Assembly (NCBI GenBank): GCA_963575745.1
Contig: CAUYUJ010006524.1
Span: 275,001 to 339,000 of the forward strand
Direction: 5' to 3'
Origin: Prorocentrum cordatum
Lineage: Eukaryota > Sar > Dinophyceae > Prorocentrales > Prorocentraceae
Length of the DNA: 64,000 nucleotides
The position numbers and the translations under genes were made by a program. The notes under the pieces were generated by a model. It was not told the origin of the DNA. It made no database searches and worked only from the letters and a program-made list of their open reading frames with translations. How positions within the stretch are numbered: the first letter of the stretch is position 1; each line of letters begins with the position of its first letter. Positions 26,699 through 35,616 of this stretch are shown piece by piece.

Positions 26699-27082
26699 AT
26701 GGCGTCCCGCTCGAAGCAGTTTAAGGACAGAACCATTCGTAAGCCTAGGAAGGCTCACAAAAAGTCCAAGAAGGACGAGAAATCGAAGAAGTCAAAGAGG
26801 GAGAAGGCTAGGAGGCCGTCAGATCCCAGAATGCCCGTGTCCCAATCGGAGCGCAAGCGCAAGGACTCTAGCTCAGAGTCCGAAGCCCATCCAGAGGTAA
26901 CCAGCGAAGGCGATCGCTCGTCATCCAGAATGGAAGAACTCAAGCAGAATTTACAGGAGGCTCGCATCAAATCGTTGGCAGAGCAGCTCGACAATGCTAG
27001 GGACGAGCTCAAGAGGCTCAAGCAGACCAGGGGCTCGGAAGATCCAGCCCAGAACAGCAAGTCGGCAGAGACAGCAACATGA
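26699..27082 (+). CDS. Retroposed intronless gene, Lys/Ser-rich protein with C-terminal coiled coil
   Basis: 127 codons from the first ATG after the SL relic to TGA. Residues 1-35 are very basic (KKSKKDEKSKKSKREKARR), 45-75 Ser/Glu-rich and likely disordered, and 77-110 a helix (RMEELKQNLQEARIKSLAEQ) fit for a short coiled coil. The basic start could be a nuclear signal or bind nucleic acid; function is unknown. The 82 bases between relic and ATG act as 5' UTR, and CTCACACAG (26,681-26,689) just before GTTGCAGCCATG could be the present trans-splice acceptor. No intron interrupts the frame, as expected for retroposition. GTAAGAG directly follows the stop. Codon use is less GC3-extreme than in the 18-24 kb exons. 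Confidence 0.75.
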   Translation: MASRSKQFKDRTIRKPRKAHKKSKKDEKSKKSKREKARRPSDPRMPVSQSERKRKDSSSESEAHPEVTSEGDRSSSRMEELKQNLQEARIKSLAEQLDNARDELKRLKQTRGSEDPAQNSKSAETAT

Positions 27083-27885
27083 GGTAAGAGACCCTCAAGT
27101 CAATGCCTAACATTGCAAATCGTGAGCACGTTTTGGGAAATGACCTCAGGCTACGGAACACATCAGCTTGGCTAGAAGGCCATTTGGCGTGAGCTGTCAA
27201 TGGTCACGGCATGTTTTTCTCAATGCGGTCGTATCTGCGCTTTTGATGTGGACTTATCCATGTCTAATATCACTTCTAAGCCACCTTGCTGGCAGCACTG
27301 AAACAATTCGCTAGCATGCAATCGAATCAGACACACTTAGCCAAGCATGGCTTCCCTCAGCTCACCCTCATCATCGTGACAGCCGCAGGCGCTAGAACGC
27401 GCAGCGTATAGCCATTATTGACACATGTTGTCCAGGCCCCTTCGCTTTGTGCAAGCACTAGGATGTGCAGTTGCAAGTAATTTCAGGGACCATTCGTACT
27501 TCTGTGAGGGTGAGCTTTACAGCGTCGTGTGCATATTTCCTAGCAAATATGGCACAAGTAATCTAGTAGGCCAGCAGGCAGGCAAGCGAAGTCTTGCAGC
27601 CTGAATCCTTCCAGTCCTCCCTCCTCCTCTACAGCCCAGTTTATCCCCTTCTCTCCCGCCAGACAGTGCATGGAATTGGCAGCCAGGACTAGGTTGCAAA
27701 ACTCTGCCCTCTCCTGGCGGGTCGTGCCATGGCAATGCCATGCCTGAAAGCCCGAACCTGCACGTTGGCGTCCAGGTGATGTTCTTGTCTGTGAGGGGAA
27801 AGGTTGGGTGGGCATTCTTACTCTTTTCATCCCTTTTGGAGGGAAGGTCAGGTCTCGCTTTGCTAGTTGGTCAGCCCATTAGAAT
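27083..27885. other. Lower-GC flank of the retroposed gene
   Basis: About 800 bp, near 50% GC, without repeats of the families described or credible ORFs. It may hold the 3' UTR and downstream intergenic DNA. No poly(A) relic was seen. Confidence 0.5.
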
Positions 27886-28085
27886 GTGGGAAGTGAGTTA
27901 CCCCAGCGCATAGCAGTTGATTTCCTTCCCCCTCCCTTTCTCCAACCTTCCTCCTCTTCCTCCCCCTCCTCTCTGGGGCAGGGCTCGGTAGCCGAATCGG
28001 AACCGGCAGCGCCCCAGGCAATGGTCTGGGGGTCAGCTGCTGTCCGAGGAACGCGCCTGACTCTAGTTCACCCCGAAGCGAATGC

Positions 28086-28226
28086 CAAATGTCCTCCTCC
28101 TCCTCCTCCCCCTTTTTCTCCTCGAGAACCTCCTCCTCCTCCTCGTCCTCCTCCTCCTCCTCCTCCTCCTCCTCCTCCGCCTCCGCCTTCTCCTCCTCCT
28201 CCTCCGCCTTCTCCTCCTCCTTGCCG
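28086..28226 (+). repeat. (TCC)n pyrimidine tract
   Basis: About 140 bp of TCC with CGC and TTC variants. The sequence 28,226-28,530 behind it is GC-rich (RPRASAAAHPGTVGTTQTTA in one frame), possibly exon, with no clear borders. Confidence 0.95.
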
Positions 28227-28539
28227 GCCGCGGGCCGCGCGCCTCGGCGGCAGCGCACCCCGGGACGGTGGGGACCACGCAGACAACGGCGAGCGCGAGG
28301 CGGCAGAGACGTTCCCGATACCGACGCCGTTTCCTCGGGGCTTCGTCCCCCCGTCATCCTCCCGGATGGCAGATCGTTTTTTTTCCCCTGCCATCCCCTT
28401 GGCAGGGAAGGGCGTCTGCCCAGGCCTGTGTAGCATGCGTTCCCTCCCCGAGAGGCTCGGCAACCCCGAGAGGCTCAGTCTTTTCCGGGGCTTCCTCGGT
28501 CCTGGCCTTCCAAATTTCCGAGAGTAGATGGGCTTTCTG

Positions 28540-28720
28540 GATCACGCCGCATCGCCGATGCATCGGCGATGTGGCGCGACATGGAGCACGATTTTCACCA
28601 CGCGATGCATCACCGAGGTTGTCAGTGCATCGCCGATGCATCACGGATGTGTCACGCTCCTCCGACTCATGCAGGAGGAGGAGGAGGAGGAGGAGGAGGA
28701 GGAGGAGGAGGAGGAATCGT
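28540..28720. repeat. GATGCATC-rich palindromic element with (AGG)n edge
   Basis: Inverted pair GGATCACGCCGCATCGCCGA / TGCATCACGGATGTGTCACG around further GATGCATC palindromes, then (GGA)n at 28,672-28,715. Related words occur in the middle of the element at 22,907-23,297. Confidence 0.55.
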
Positions 28721-28764
28721 CGAGACGGAGGGGGTCGAAGGAAGAGGCCTTCGTCCTTGAGAAG

Positions 28765-28860
28765 GGCTGGTTTCCCTGGCTGGATGCGCCTCGGTCTCCT
28801 TGTCAGAACGCGCGTGGGGAGGCATCTGGAGAGCTGCCGCACTGGTACACGCTAGGCTGT
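28765..28860 (+). repeat. Diverged family K half-copy
   Basis: tggctggatgcgcctcgg, cttgtcagaacgcgcgtgggg and ctggagagctgccgcactgg follow the K right-half order. 28,860-28,990 is unassigned. Confidence 0.4.
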
Positions 28861-28989
28861 TGAAAATAAATGTGCTGGGATTCCCAGATCTCATTCTGCT
28901 TCACGCTCCTTCCCACTCCAAGAGCCAATACGCGTTTGCTGCGTGTTGTTATTCTCTGGGAGGGCCTGAACCCAATCTAGTTTGCCCGC

Positions 28990-29940
28990 CTCCCTATTTT
29001 TTTGTTCAAAAATATCATGTGGTGCTGGGTCTTCGTTTTGAAGAGACAGCGCCCCGCGTTTCCTCCTCTCCTCTCCTCCTTCTTCCTCCCCCATCCTTCC
29101 TCCTCCTGTCCGTGACTCTGCCCTCCGCATGTCAATTTCGGCACGCCCCCCACGAGGATCGTGGCCCCATAGGTAGCTCCACCCAAGGCCCCAGTGGCAG
29201 GGTCCGCATGATGGGCTCCCGCCAGCTCGGCACACCCCTAATGAGGATCGTGGCCCCATAGGAAGTGCCTCCAAAGGCCCCAGTTGCAGGGTCCGCACGG
29301 CAGACTCGGACAAGTCTGGCACACCCCTCACAGGAACCGTGGCCCCACAGGGGGCTCCACCGAAGGCCCCAGTGTCAGGGTCCGCATGGCGGCCAGTTCG
29401 GCACACCACTCACGAGGATCGATGCCCCATAGGGGGCTCAACCGAAGGCCCCAGTGTCAGGGTCTGCATGGCGGCCAGTTCGACACATCCTCAAGAGGAT
29501 CGTGGCCCCATCGGGAGCTCCGCCCAAGGCCCCAGTGGCAGGGGCCGCATGGTGGACCCGGGCCAGTCCAGCACAACCCTCACGAGGATCGTGGCCCCTA
29601 TAGGGAGCGCCACCGAGGGCCCCAGTGGCAGGGTCCGCATGGCGCACTCGGGCCTGTTGGGCACCCCCCTCACGAGGATCGTGGCCCCATAGGGGTCGCC
29701 ACCGAGGGCCCCAGTGGCAGGGTCCGCACGGCGGACTCGGGCCAGTTCGGCACACCGCTCACGAGGATCGATGCCTTATAGGGGTCGCCACCGAGGGACC
29801 CAGAAGCAGGGGGATCGTGGCCCCATCGGGAGCTCCGCCCAAGGCCCCAGTGGCAGGGTCCGCACGGCGCACTCGGGCCTGTTGGGCACCCCCCTCACGA
29901 GGATCGTGGCCCCATACAGAGCTCCAGACGCACAGGTTGT
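28990..29940 (-). mobile_element. Element with internal minisatellite, minus orientation
   Basis: The inverse of the 13-14.5 kb element. First its flank (TTCGTTTTGAAGAGACAGCG + CCCCGCG), then about nine or ten units of 82-90 bp (CACACCCCTCACGAGGATCG, TGGCCCCATAGGG.GCTCC, AAGGCCCCAGTG.CAGGGTCC) to about 29,935. The units have diverged from the plus array (about 70% by eye) and are less regular in length. Confidence 0.75.
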
Positions 29941-30085
29941 GCCACGTGCGCTATGCCGAGCTTGCGTGCCCCCCTGCTGCGTCTCGTCTCCCTCGCGGTA
30001 CTCGCAGCTGCCTCTGGTTGAGTCTGTCGTCGGGCGAATTGCCTACTTCTTCCCACCACCGTGTATGGTCTTGTGCTTCCTCACA

Positions 30086-30261
30086 GGCTCGAGGAGGCAC
30101 AGGCAGAAGCTGCCCAGCACAACGTCGAGAAGATGCTGGACCTGCAGACCAACGTGAACAAGGTGCTGCGACGCCGGGCGGAGAGGAGCCGGGAAGACTT
30201 GTCCAAGATGTACGCGAGGCTGGCCAAGTTGACGGGTCGCAAGGGTTTGAAGGAGTCGAAG
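30086..30261 (+). CDS. Exon of unknown host gene (coiled coil)
   Basis: Starts after cttgtgcttcctcacAG: LEEAQAEAAQHNVEKMLDLQ, TNVNKVLRRRAERSREDLSK, MYARLAKLTGRKGLKESK. A Pro-free charged helix. The next exon continues the frame (KESK-DVDPAAQLEQRLASF) across an R element. Confidence 0.7.
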
Positions 30262-30438
30262 AGCACAAACACACATGCAGATGTTTGGACGCCCGCGCAG
30301 ATGTGGCGGAGCGGCGTTGGGCCCCCGTGGCGTCTCCTTCGGCGCCGCTCCTGGGGGCGCCAGGGGGGGCCCAGCGCTGATCCACGAAATCCACGCAGAC
30401 CTCCGAACGTGTTATGTTTGGTTTCATCTTGCACTGAG
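30262..30438 (+). mobile_element. Family R element forming an intron
   Basis: The ends (ACAAACACACATGCAGATGT + TTGGACGCCCGCGCAG; CCACGCAGACCTCCGAACGT + GTTATGTTTGG) are inverted relatives and nearly coincide with the exon borders. It ends in cttgcactgAG. The left border AAG/AGCACA is not GT or GC, so the donor is non-canonical or shifted. Confidence 0.75.
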
Positions 30439-30971
30439 GACGTGGACCCGGCTGCGCAGCTCGAGCAGCGACTGGCCAGCTTCAAAAGCTACATCGCCAC
30501 TTACAACAGGACGTTGTTCTTCTGGCGGCAGCGTTTCGGGAGGTGGTTCGCAAGCGTGCGCCAGGCGTATGGCAACGAGGTGGGCGACGTCATCGAAGAC
30601 CCGGAGTGCCCCGAAAGTTTAAGGGATAGCAAGGAGCTCTGGCGAGCGCTGCAGGCCCGTGCTAGCACCAACCTGCACACCGAGTCAGGAAAAGTCGACA
30701 TCATGCGCACGTTCGCCGAGAGTCTGGCCAAGCTGGCCGACAGCGACCCGAGCAAGAAAGAGAGCCGGGGGCTCCTCCAGGAGGCGCTGGCGGTGTTGGG
30801 CGACCTGCGCGAGCACGGCAGCCTTGAGGCCGAGGAGATCAGGCGCGAGTCGCGCTGTCTGTGGGCGTCGATGGAGCGGGACCTCGGCACGGGCCCGCGG
30901 CGCTCTCACGGCCGTCGCGGCAGCGTCGGCAGCGCCCGGAGCCCCGGGAGGGTCGGTGCAGCAAGAGCTGC
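30439..30971 (+). CDS. Large exon of unknown host gene (helical repeat)
   Basis: About 178 codons: DVDPAAQLEQRLASFKSYIA, TYNRTLFFWRQRFGRWFASV, RQAYGNEVGDVIEDPECPES, then VDIMRTFAESLAKLADSDPS, KKESRGLLQEALAVLGDLRE and a basic Ser/Arg/Gly end. Its start (QLEQRLASF) resembles that of the exon at 31,156 (SIEQRLAVV). It ends at GTAAAC (30,972). Mostly helical; no known domain. The FFWRQRFGRWF patch could be a membrane or protein contact. Confidence 0.7.
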
Positions 30972-31155
30972 GTAAACGGGAAGTGTTCGGAGCTCTGTTC
31001 AGACTTCTCGGATCTGCGCCGGATCCCCCTTCCCGGCGCGCGGAGCGCTTCACGTGCGGCGCCACAGGCGCCGCCAGGGGGGCCCAGCGCCGATCCCAGA
31101 AATCCGCGCGGAGCTCCGACAGTTTATGTTCATGCCACGTGTTGCTCCCCTGCAG
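30972..31155 (+). mobile_element. Family R element forming a GT-AG intron
   Basis: The 184-bp intron GTAAAC...CCCTGCAG is almost entirely an R element with inverted ends (GTTCGGAGCTCTGTTCAGAC + TTCTCGGATCTGCGCCGG; CGATCCCAGAAATCCGCGCG + GAGCTCCGACAGTTTATGTTC). Splicing joins GC to G AGC in phase (ARA-A-SIEQRL), so element and intron coincide. Confidence 0.85.
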
Positions 31156-31212
31156 GAGCATCGAGCAGAGGCTCGCGGTGGTCTTGACGGGGCTCGACGC
31201 AGGAGCTGGAGG
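31156..31212 (+). CDS. Short exon of unknown host gene
   Basis: SIEQRLAVVLTGLDAGAG, between CCCTGCAG and GTATGA. The frame follows from the preceding exon. 31,213-31,400 is intron with a GATC-rich inverted stretch. Confidence 0.6.
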
Positions 31213-31399
31213 GTATGAATGCGAGGGCAATGACCAAGACTGAAGGTGGAAGCGGCGGTGCTGATCCAGGTCACCGTGCCTCGTGGCCACCGCCGATCTG
31301 TGGATCATCCCCGCGGATCGGCGGCGGCCAGCATGGACCATGACCACGATCGTTCGGTAGCAAGTATCCGGAGCCTTGTACACCCTCTTAACTCCGTCT

Positions 31400-31560
31400 T
31401 CAGTGTCGACGGGCGTCGATTAGCGCTGGGTAATCGGCGAGATGGCGCCGATCTAGCGTCGACTAACGTCAATTCGCGTCGATGCAACGTCGAGGGGCGT
31501 CGATTCGCGTCGGTTCGCAGGAGCCAACAAGATGGCATGGGAGCCTCCAGCGAGTTGCCA
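31400..31560 (+). repeat. D repeat, copy without C element (empty site)
   Basis: GTCGATTAGCGCTGGGTAAT, GGCGCCGATCTAGCGTCGAC, CGCGTCGGTTCGCAGGAGCC + AACAAGATGGCATGGGAG. Aligns with 22,440-22,555 joined to 22,688-22,715. The C element is absent. Confidence 0.75.
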
Positions 31561-31599
31561 CAGAGCGATTGGCGTGCCACTGCCGTCGGCGTCGTCGTC

Positions 31600-31605
31600 G
31601 CTGTT

Positions 31606-31663
<58 letters not shown>

Positions 31664-31664
31664 G
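31600..31664 (+). repeat. (GTC)n
   Basis: Perfect or near-perfect GTC triplets for about 64 bp, inside the presumed intron. Confidence 0.95.
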
Positions 31665-31695
31665 CATGGCCGTGGTCGGCGTGCTGCCCCCCCAG

Positions 31696-31845
31696 GAGCG
31701 GGCCCCCGGGAGCGCCAGCTGCTCGCCTGGCTGCGCTCCGCCCTGCGGCTCCCGGGCGCGCGCCGGGGCCCGGAGCCGGGCCCGCTCGACGCCGATTTGC
31801 TGAGCCTGGACTCGGAGGAGCTGGCGGACCGGCTGGAGGAGACCG
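31696..31845 (+). CDS. Exon of unknown host gene
   Basis: After gtgctgccccccccAG-type acceptor: AGPRERQLLAWLRSALRLPG, ARRGPEPGPLDADLLSLDSE, ELADRLEET, ending at GACCG/GTGGCC. Helix-rich ends with a Gly/Pro middle. Phase with the 31,156 exon does not match directly, so another small exon may lie between. Confidence 0.5.
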
Positions 31846-31887
31846 GTGGCCGGGCCACCGCGGGGGGTCATCATATTAAGCGCCTGG

Positions 31888-31890
31888 TCG

Positions 31891-31953
<63 letters not shown>

Positions 31954-32036
31954 CCATCATCGTCATCGTCATCGTCATCATCATCACTACCACCACCATC
32001 ACCATCACCATCACCATCACCATCATCATTATCATT

Positions 32037-32109
<73 letters not shown>

Positions 32110-32161
32110 CCATCACCATCACCATCACCATCACCGTCATTGTCATCATCACCACCACCAT

Positions 32162-32205
<44 letters not shown>

Positions 32206-32283
32206 GCATCATCATCAGCATCATCAGCATCATCGTCATCATCGTCATCAGCATCATCATCATCATCGTCATCATCATCAGCA
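31888..32283 (+). repeat. (ATC)n, about 400 bp
   Basis: ATC/ACC/GTC triplets, mostly perfect ATC. The Asp, Ile, Ser, Met and His runs in the frames are artefacts. It lies in an intron after a GTGGCCGGGCCACC palindrome. Confidence 0.97.
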
Positions 32284-32317
32284 GATTCGGCTTCTGGTCC
32301 AGTCGGGCGAGCAGACC

Positions 32318-32452
32318 CGTGCACATGCACCGATCCTGGCCAGGCCCGTCCCAGAGCCCAGGCTCGGTGTGTGTGTGAGTGTGTGTCACGAGGGCGCATG
32401 CACAGATCCTGGGCTCAGGGGGGGCCTGGCCAGAGCCGGAGCATGTGCAGAT
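32318..32452. repeat. GATCCTGG-rich repeated element
   Basis: Two copies of GCATGCACMGATCCTGG... and CCTGGCCAG words in a partly inverted arrangement, with GTGTGTGTG between. Confidence 0.45.
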
Positions 32453-32639
32453 AGCTATTGTTCCTCTTAGCCAGTGGTGGGCAAAGTACAGATCCACGTG
32501 TCTGCGGCCTCGCTGGCCGGGCCCCCGGGGCCGCGGCCCCGCGGAGAGCCGCGTGTCCACGGGGTCACGCACCAGAGTACGGACCACGAGGGCGCGGATA
32601 CAGATGGAGCGTTCCAGAAAAGGCCTTGCCTTCCAGGAT

Positions 32640-32770
32640 CGAAGGAGTTGCCAACACTTCCGCGGCGGAATGCGGCGGAAGGTCGGCGGAAGTAAAGCGA
32701 GGCCGCCTCCGCCGGCGGAAGCTCGGCGGAAGGCGGCGGAAGTGAAAGATGTGTCTCCAAGTGATGAAAA
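32640..32770 (+). repeat. Dispersed repeat family U, copy 1
   Basis: GGTCGGCGGAAGTAAAGCGA + GGCCGCCTCCGCCGGC, shared with 50,755-50,840. CGGCGGAA words recur in both orientations. Confidence 0.65.
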
Positions 32771-32812
32771 CAATTTTGGGTTCGGGGTTCCGCCGCTCGT
32801 GAGCCGGAGGGA

Positions 32813-32866
32813 GGCGAGAAGTCACCGATGCCTCCGCTCGTCCTGGGGCCTCGGTGACTTCTCGCC
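32813..32866. repeat. 20-bp stem hairpin
   Basis: GGCGAGAAGTCACCGATGCC (32,813-32,832) and GGCCTCGGTGACTTCTCGCC (32,847-32,866) are inverted, 19 of 20 bases, with a 14-nt loop. It is too short to be a gene and may be a small element core or an RNA hairpin in an intron. Confidence 0.8.
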
Positions 32867-32997
32867 AAGGGGATGACATGTGTCGTCGTCGTCGCCAGGC
32901 CGGCCCTGGCAGCAGCGGACGTCGTCAGCGCACAAATTTACACAACAAGTCTAGATTGCTTGCGCAGCCACAACGTGACGTACATTCCTCTGTTCTT

Positions 32998-33075
32998 CCT
33001 CCTCCTCCTCCTGCTTCTCCTCCTCCTCCTCCTCCTCCTCGTCCTCCTCCTCCTCCTCCTCCTCCTCCTTCCCCA
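32998..33075 (+). repeat. (TCC)n tract ending in CCCCAG
   Basis: About 75 bp, ending cttccccAGGTCTAG, a possible acceptor. 33,075-33,290 shows short helical frames and an R-like word (gttcggagctccgcgcgg) near 33,201. Confidence 0.9.
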
Positions 33076-33289
33076 GGTCTAGTCATAACCTGTTCTGGCG
33101 GTTGCCAATGCTGCAGCTCAGCTGTGCCCACACGCCCCTCTGGATGCTCGGCCGTGGTGGGCGGTGGTGGCGGAGAGGCGCAGCGTCAGAGCACACAAGT
33201 GTTCGGAGCTCCGCGCGGCTTGCTCGGATCAGCGCTGGGCTCGTGGAGGACGATCCATGGAGAGGAAGCATGTCGCCAAACACTTTCCA

Positions 33290-33360
33290 GATGTCTTAAA
33301 CATGGGTTAAACATGTTTTTTTATCATGTACAACAAACATGTTTAAACCATGCTCAGAGC
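33290..33360. repeat. AAACATG palindrome
   Basis: TTAAACATGTTTTTTTATCA and ACAAACATGTTTAAACCATG form an imperfect hairpin, AT-rich against its surroundings. Confidence 0.6.
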
Positions 33361-33546
33361 ATCTTGTCGACATTTTGATCACATCTTGAGTTCAATGGTA
33401 GGACTGTTAGGGTGTCCATTGTCGTGGCATCCGCAACGCTGGGCCCTTCTTTCCAGCGCCTGTGCTGCCCCTGGCGCGCTCCGCGGGCCAAGGAGGGGCT
33501 CCCAGCTTGTGTGCTGTTCCAACCTACTTCAGCCTTGACCACCAGA

Positions 33547-33690
33547 AGGAGTCTCGAGCACCAAGGAAAAGTTCCCAGGCTGGAGGGTTTCACGTGTCGG
33601 GCCCTGGGAGGCGATACTCGCTCGACACTGCTTCCGTACTTTTCTGGGTGCTCGAACTCATTTCTGGGATGTGGTCCCTAAGTACGACGA
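33547..33690 (+). repeat. Dispersed repeat family BB, copy 1
   Basis: Matches the reverse complement of 51,205-51,370: GAGCACCA.GGAA, TGTCGGGC..TGGGAGGCGA, TACTCG.TCGACA, TTTTCTGGGTG.TCG, CTAAGTACGA. Confidence 0.7.
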
Positions 33691-33699
33691 GAGCAACAA

Positions 33700-33885
33700 A
33701 AGTCTCAGCGCAGATCCAAGAAATCCGCGCGGAGCTCCGAAAATTTACGTGTATTCAGTTGGTTGTTCCTCGAGATGCCGCTGCTCCTCCTAGAGAGCCC
33801 TCGTCGCCTTGGCTGGATTCCCGTTGAATTGCTGGCCTGAACGCGCCCGCGAGAGGCCTGGGGAGCAGCTGTATCGGTGTATTCG
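33700..33885 (+). repeat. R right end followed by K right half
   Basis: gcagatccaagaaatccgcg, cggagctccgaaaatttacg (R) then ctcgtcgccttggctgga, ctgaacgcgcccgcgagagg (K). The two elements abut as at 21.2-21.5 kb. Confidence 0.55.
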
Positions 33886-33914
33886 TGCCCCCCCTCCCCT
33901 TGAGGAAGAGAGGC

Positions 33915-34090
33915 AGGCGAAGAAGTTCAGCTTCGGACTCCTGAGCGATCGGCTGCTCGCAAGGGGCGCCCTGCTCCGCAAGCCCGTCTTCGAGAAAGCC
34001 GAGGAGACGTTCGACGAGGGCCTCAGGAGGCTCGCGAGGCTGCACCGCGCGGTGCAGAGGCGCAAGGAGCGGCTTGCTGGCAACAGAGCT
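33915..34090 (+). CDS. Exon of unknown host gene (helical)
   Basis: RQAKKFSFGLLSDRLLARGA, LLRKPVFEKAEETFDEGLRR, LARLHRAVQRRKERLAGN. Strongly helical and basic. The left border is near the purine-rich gaggaagAG at 33,905-33,912 and not certain. Confidence 0.5.
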
Positions 34091-34159
34091 AAGGATCAGC
34101 ATCGTTTAACCGGTCCTCATCCCCACCAGGCCATGGTATCTCAGCCCCACTCGGAAGCC

Positions 34160-34330
34160 TTGAGACGGGGGTCAATGCGAATGGGGGTCAGCCAGAGCGC
34201 CCGATCTTGCAGGATGCTGCAGGACCAGGGTCGCATTGACCCAGGTTTGGGCGCAGGATCCTGCAGGATCTTGCAGGATCCTTCGCATTGACCCAGCTTT
34301 GGATGCAGGATCTTGCAGTATCTCTAGGGC
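34160..34330 (+). repeat. Dispersed repeat family H, copy 1
   Basis: gagacgggggtcaatgcgaa, GATCTTGCAGGAT.CTGCAGG and gggtcgcattgacccaggtt, internally duplicated. The second copy is at 51,028-51,165. Confidence 0.7.
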
Positions 34331-34339
34331 TCCAGGGGA

Positions 34340-34505
34340 ACGCAGAATGACATGAACATAACAACTCGGAGGTCCGCGCGGATTTCTCGGATCGGCGCTG
34401 GACCCCCCCCTGGCGGCGCCTCCGGCGCCGCCCCTGGCGCGTTCCGCGCGCCAAGGAGCGGGTTCCAGCGCGGATCCGAGCAATCCGCGCGGACCTGCGA
34501 GTTTT
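34340..34505 (+). mobile_element. Family R element
   Basis: GGGGAACGCAGAATGACATG + AACATAACAACTCGGAGGTC, the GC-rich core CTGGCGGCGCCTCCGGCGCC, then GCGCGGACCTGCGAG. Very close to the copy at 35,617-35,795. 34,505-34,700 is GC-rich without an assigned feature. Confidence 0.75.
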
Positions 34506-34714
34506 TAGATTGGCCCCGCGAGAGCCGAAGAGAACAGCATCGACCCCCACCCGGGAGGGTAAAAGTCTTTGGGGCCGAGGCCACGCCAGTGGGGACGGGG
34601 GATCGGTCAAAAGCGTTGCTCATAGGAGGGCCTCGACGTCGCCCAGGGCAGCAGGCTCCGCATGCTCAGCCTCTTCCGGGAGGACAGGGCCGCCACGAGG
34701 CTGTAAAGCTACTC

Positions 34715-34873
34715 TTAAGTCGAGCCTGTCCCTCTACAGGAGGAATATTCAAACATAGTTTTAAAGATAATTTGGGGGCCGTTTTTGGTCGATATTTGCA
34801 CAAATGTGTGCATTTGTTTCGGCAATGCTTCATTTGTCCTTCAAATCCCGCCTGTAGGGGGACATGCCCGACC
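34715..34873 (+). mobile_element. Family A TIR element, copy 2, with 11-bp duplication
   Basis: A 159-bp element from TTAAGTCGAGCCTGTCCCTC to GGGGGACATGCCCGACC, whose ends are inverted. TAAAGCTACTC lies on both sides (34,704-34,714 and 34,874-34,884), an exact 11-bp duplication. The middle is T-rich. It sits just upstream of the pyrimidine tract of the next exon. Confidence 0.85.
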
Positions 34874-34940
34874 TAAAGCTACTCGCGGTTCGCGATTCGC
34901 GGCTCCTCCTCACCTTCCTTGTCCTCCTCTGCTCGCCCAG

Positions 34941-35074
34941 GGGGGCGGCACGAGAGCGCGGCGTTGCTCGTGCTTCGCGCAGCGCGAAGCGCGAGCACAG
35001 CTGCCCTTGAGGACAGCATGCTGCGTGAGGAAGTCCACGCCTTTCGCGTGCAACCTCCCTGGCCGCACCAGTAC
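34941..35074 (+). CDS. Exon of unknown host gene
   Basis: Acceptor tcctcctctgctcgcccAG, then GGRHESAALLVLRAARSAST, AALEDSMLREEVHAFRVQPP, WPHQY, ending at TAC/GTCTTC. Helix followed by an aromatic end. No domain is recognised. Confidence 0.5.
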
Positions 35075-35616
35075 GTCTTCTCACCAAGCTTGAGGTGTGT
35101 GTGGCGACATTCGCATGCTACCGCCAGCTGTTGAGTCGTGCTGTCCGCTCCCGTCTTCTCTCCCTCGAGCGAAGCATGTGCAGTCTAAAATCTAAAACGC
35201 GCATCGCGGAGCGCCAGGAAGGCCTTCCAATGCCGCGGGAAGGAGCTCTCGAAGCTCCAGGAAGGTGCTTTCGAAAGAGCTTCTGGGAAGTTTCAGGGCA
35301 CACGTATTGGAAAACAGCCAGGAAAGGCATGTAGGGACGCGCTGCGACCTCAGGAGGCGCAGCGGCGATGATTGACCGAAGCCAGAACGAGCCCTGGGGC
35401 TACCCTGCGGCGCCGGATTCTAATCTGAAGCCCTCTTAGCTCTCAGACAGTCATCTGGGAGAAAGAGTTGCCCTCGAACCTCAAGTTTTCAAATATACCA
35501 CACCCTCCCCGCCCAAGCCAGATTCCGCCGCCGGGGGCCACCTTCACGATACAGAAGCCACGCCCCAGGGATGGAACTCTGTATGCCAGACCCACGACCA
35601 GGACCCTCGCCCGCTT
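35075..35616. other. Intronic stretch with a G-like fragment
   Basis: 35,215-35,340 (caggaaggtgctttcgaaag ... gggcacacgtattgg) is a poor family G copy. The remainder holds nothing recognised. Confidence 0.4.

Noticed and set aside
28086-28226. CRISPR-like regular repeats in the window
   Set aside because: The repeats found are contiguous tandems without unique spacers, and the context is a nuclear eukaryotic genome.
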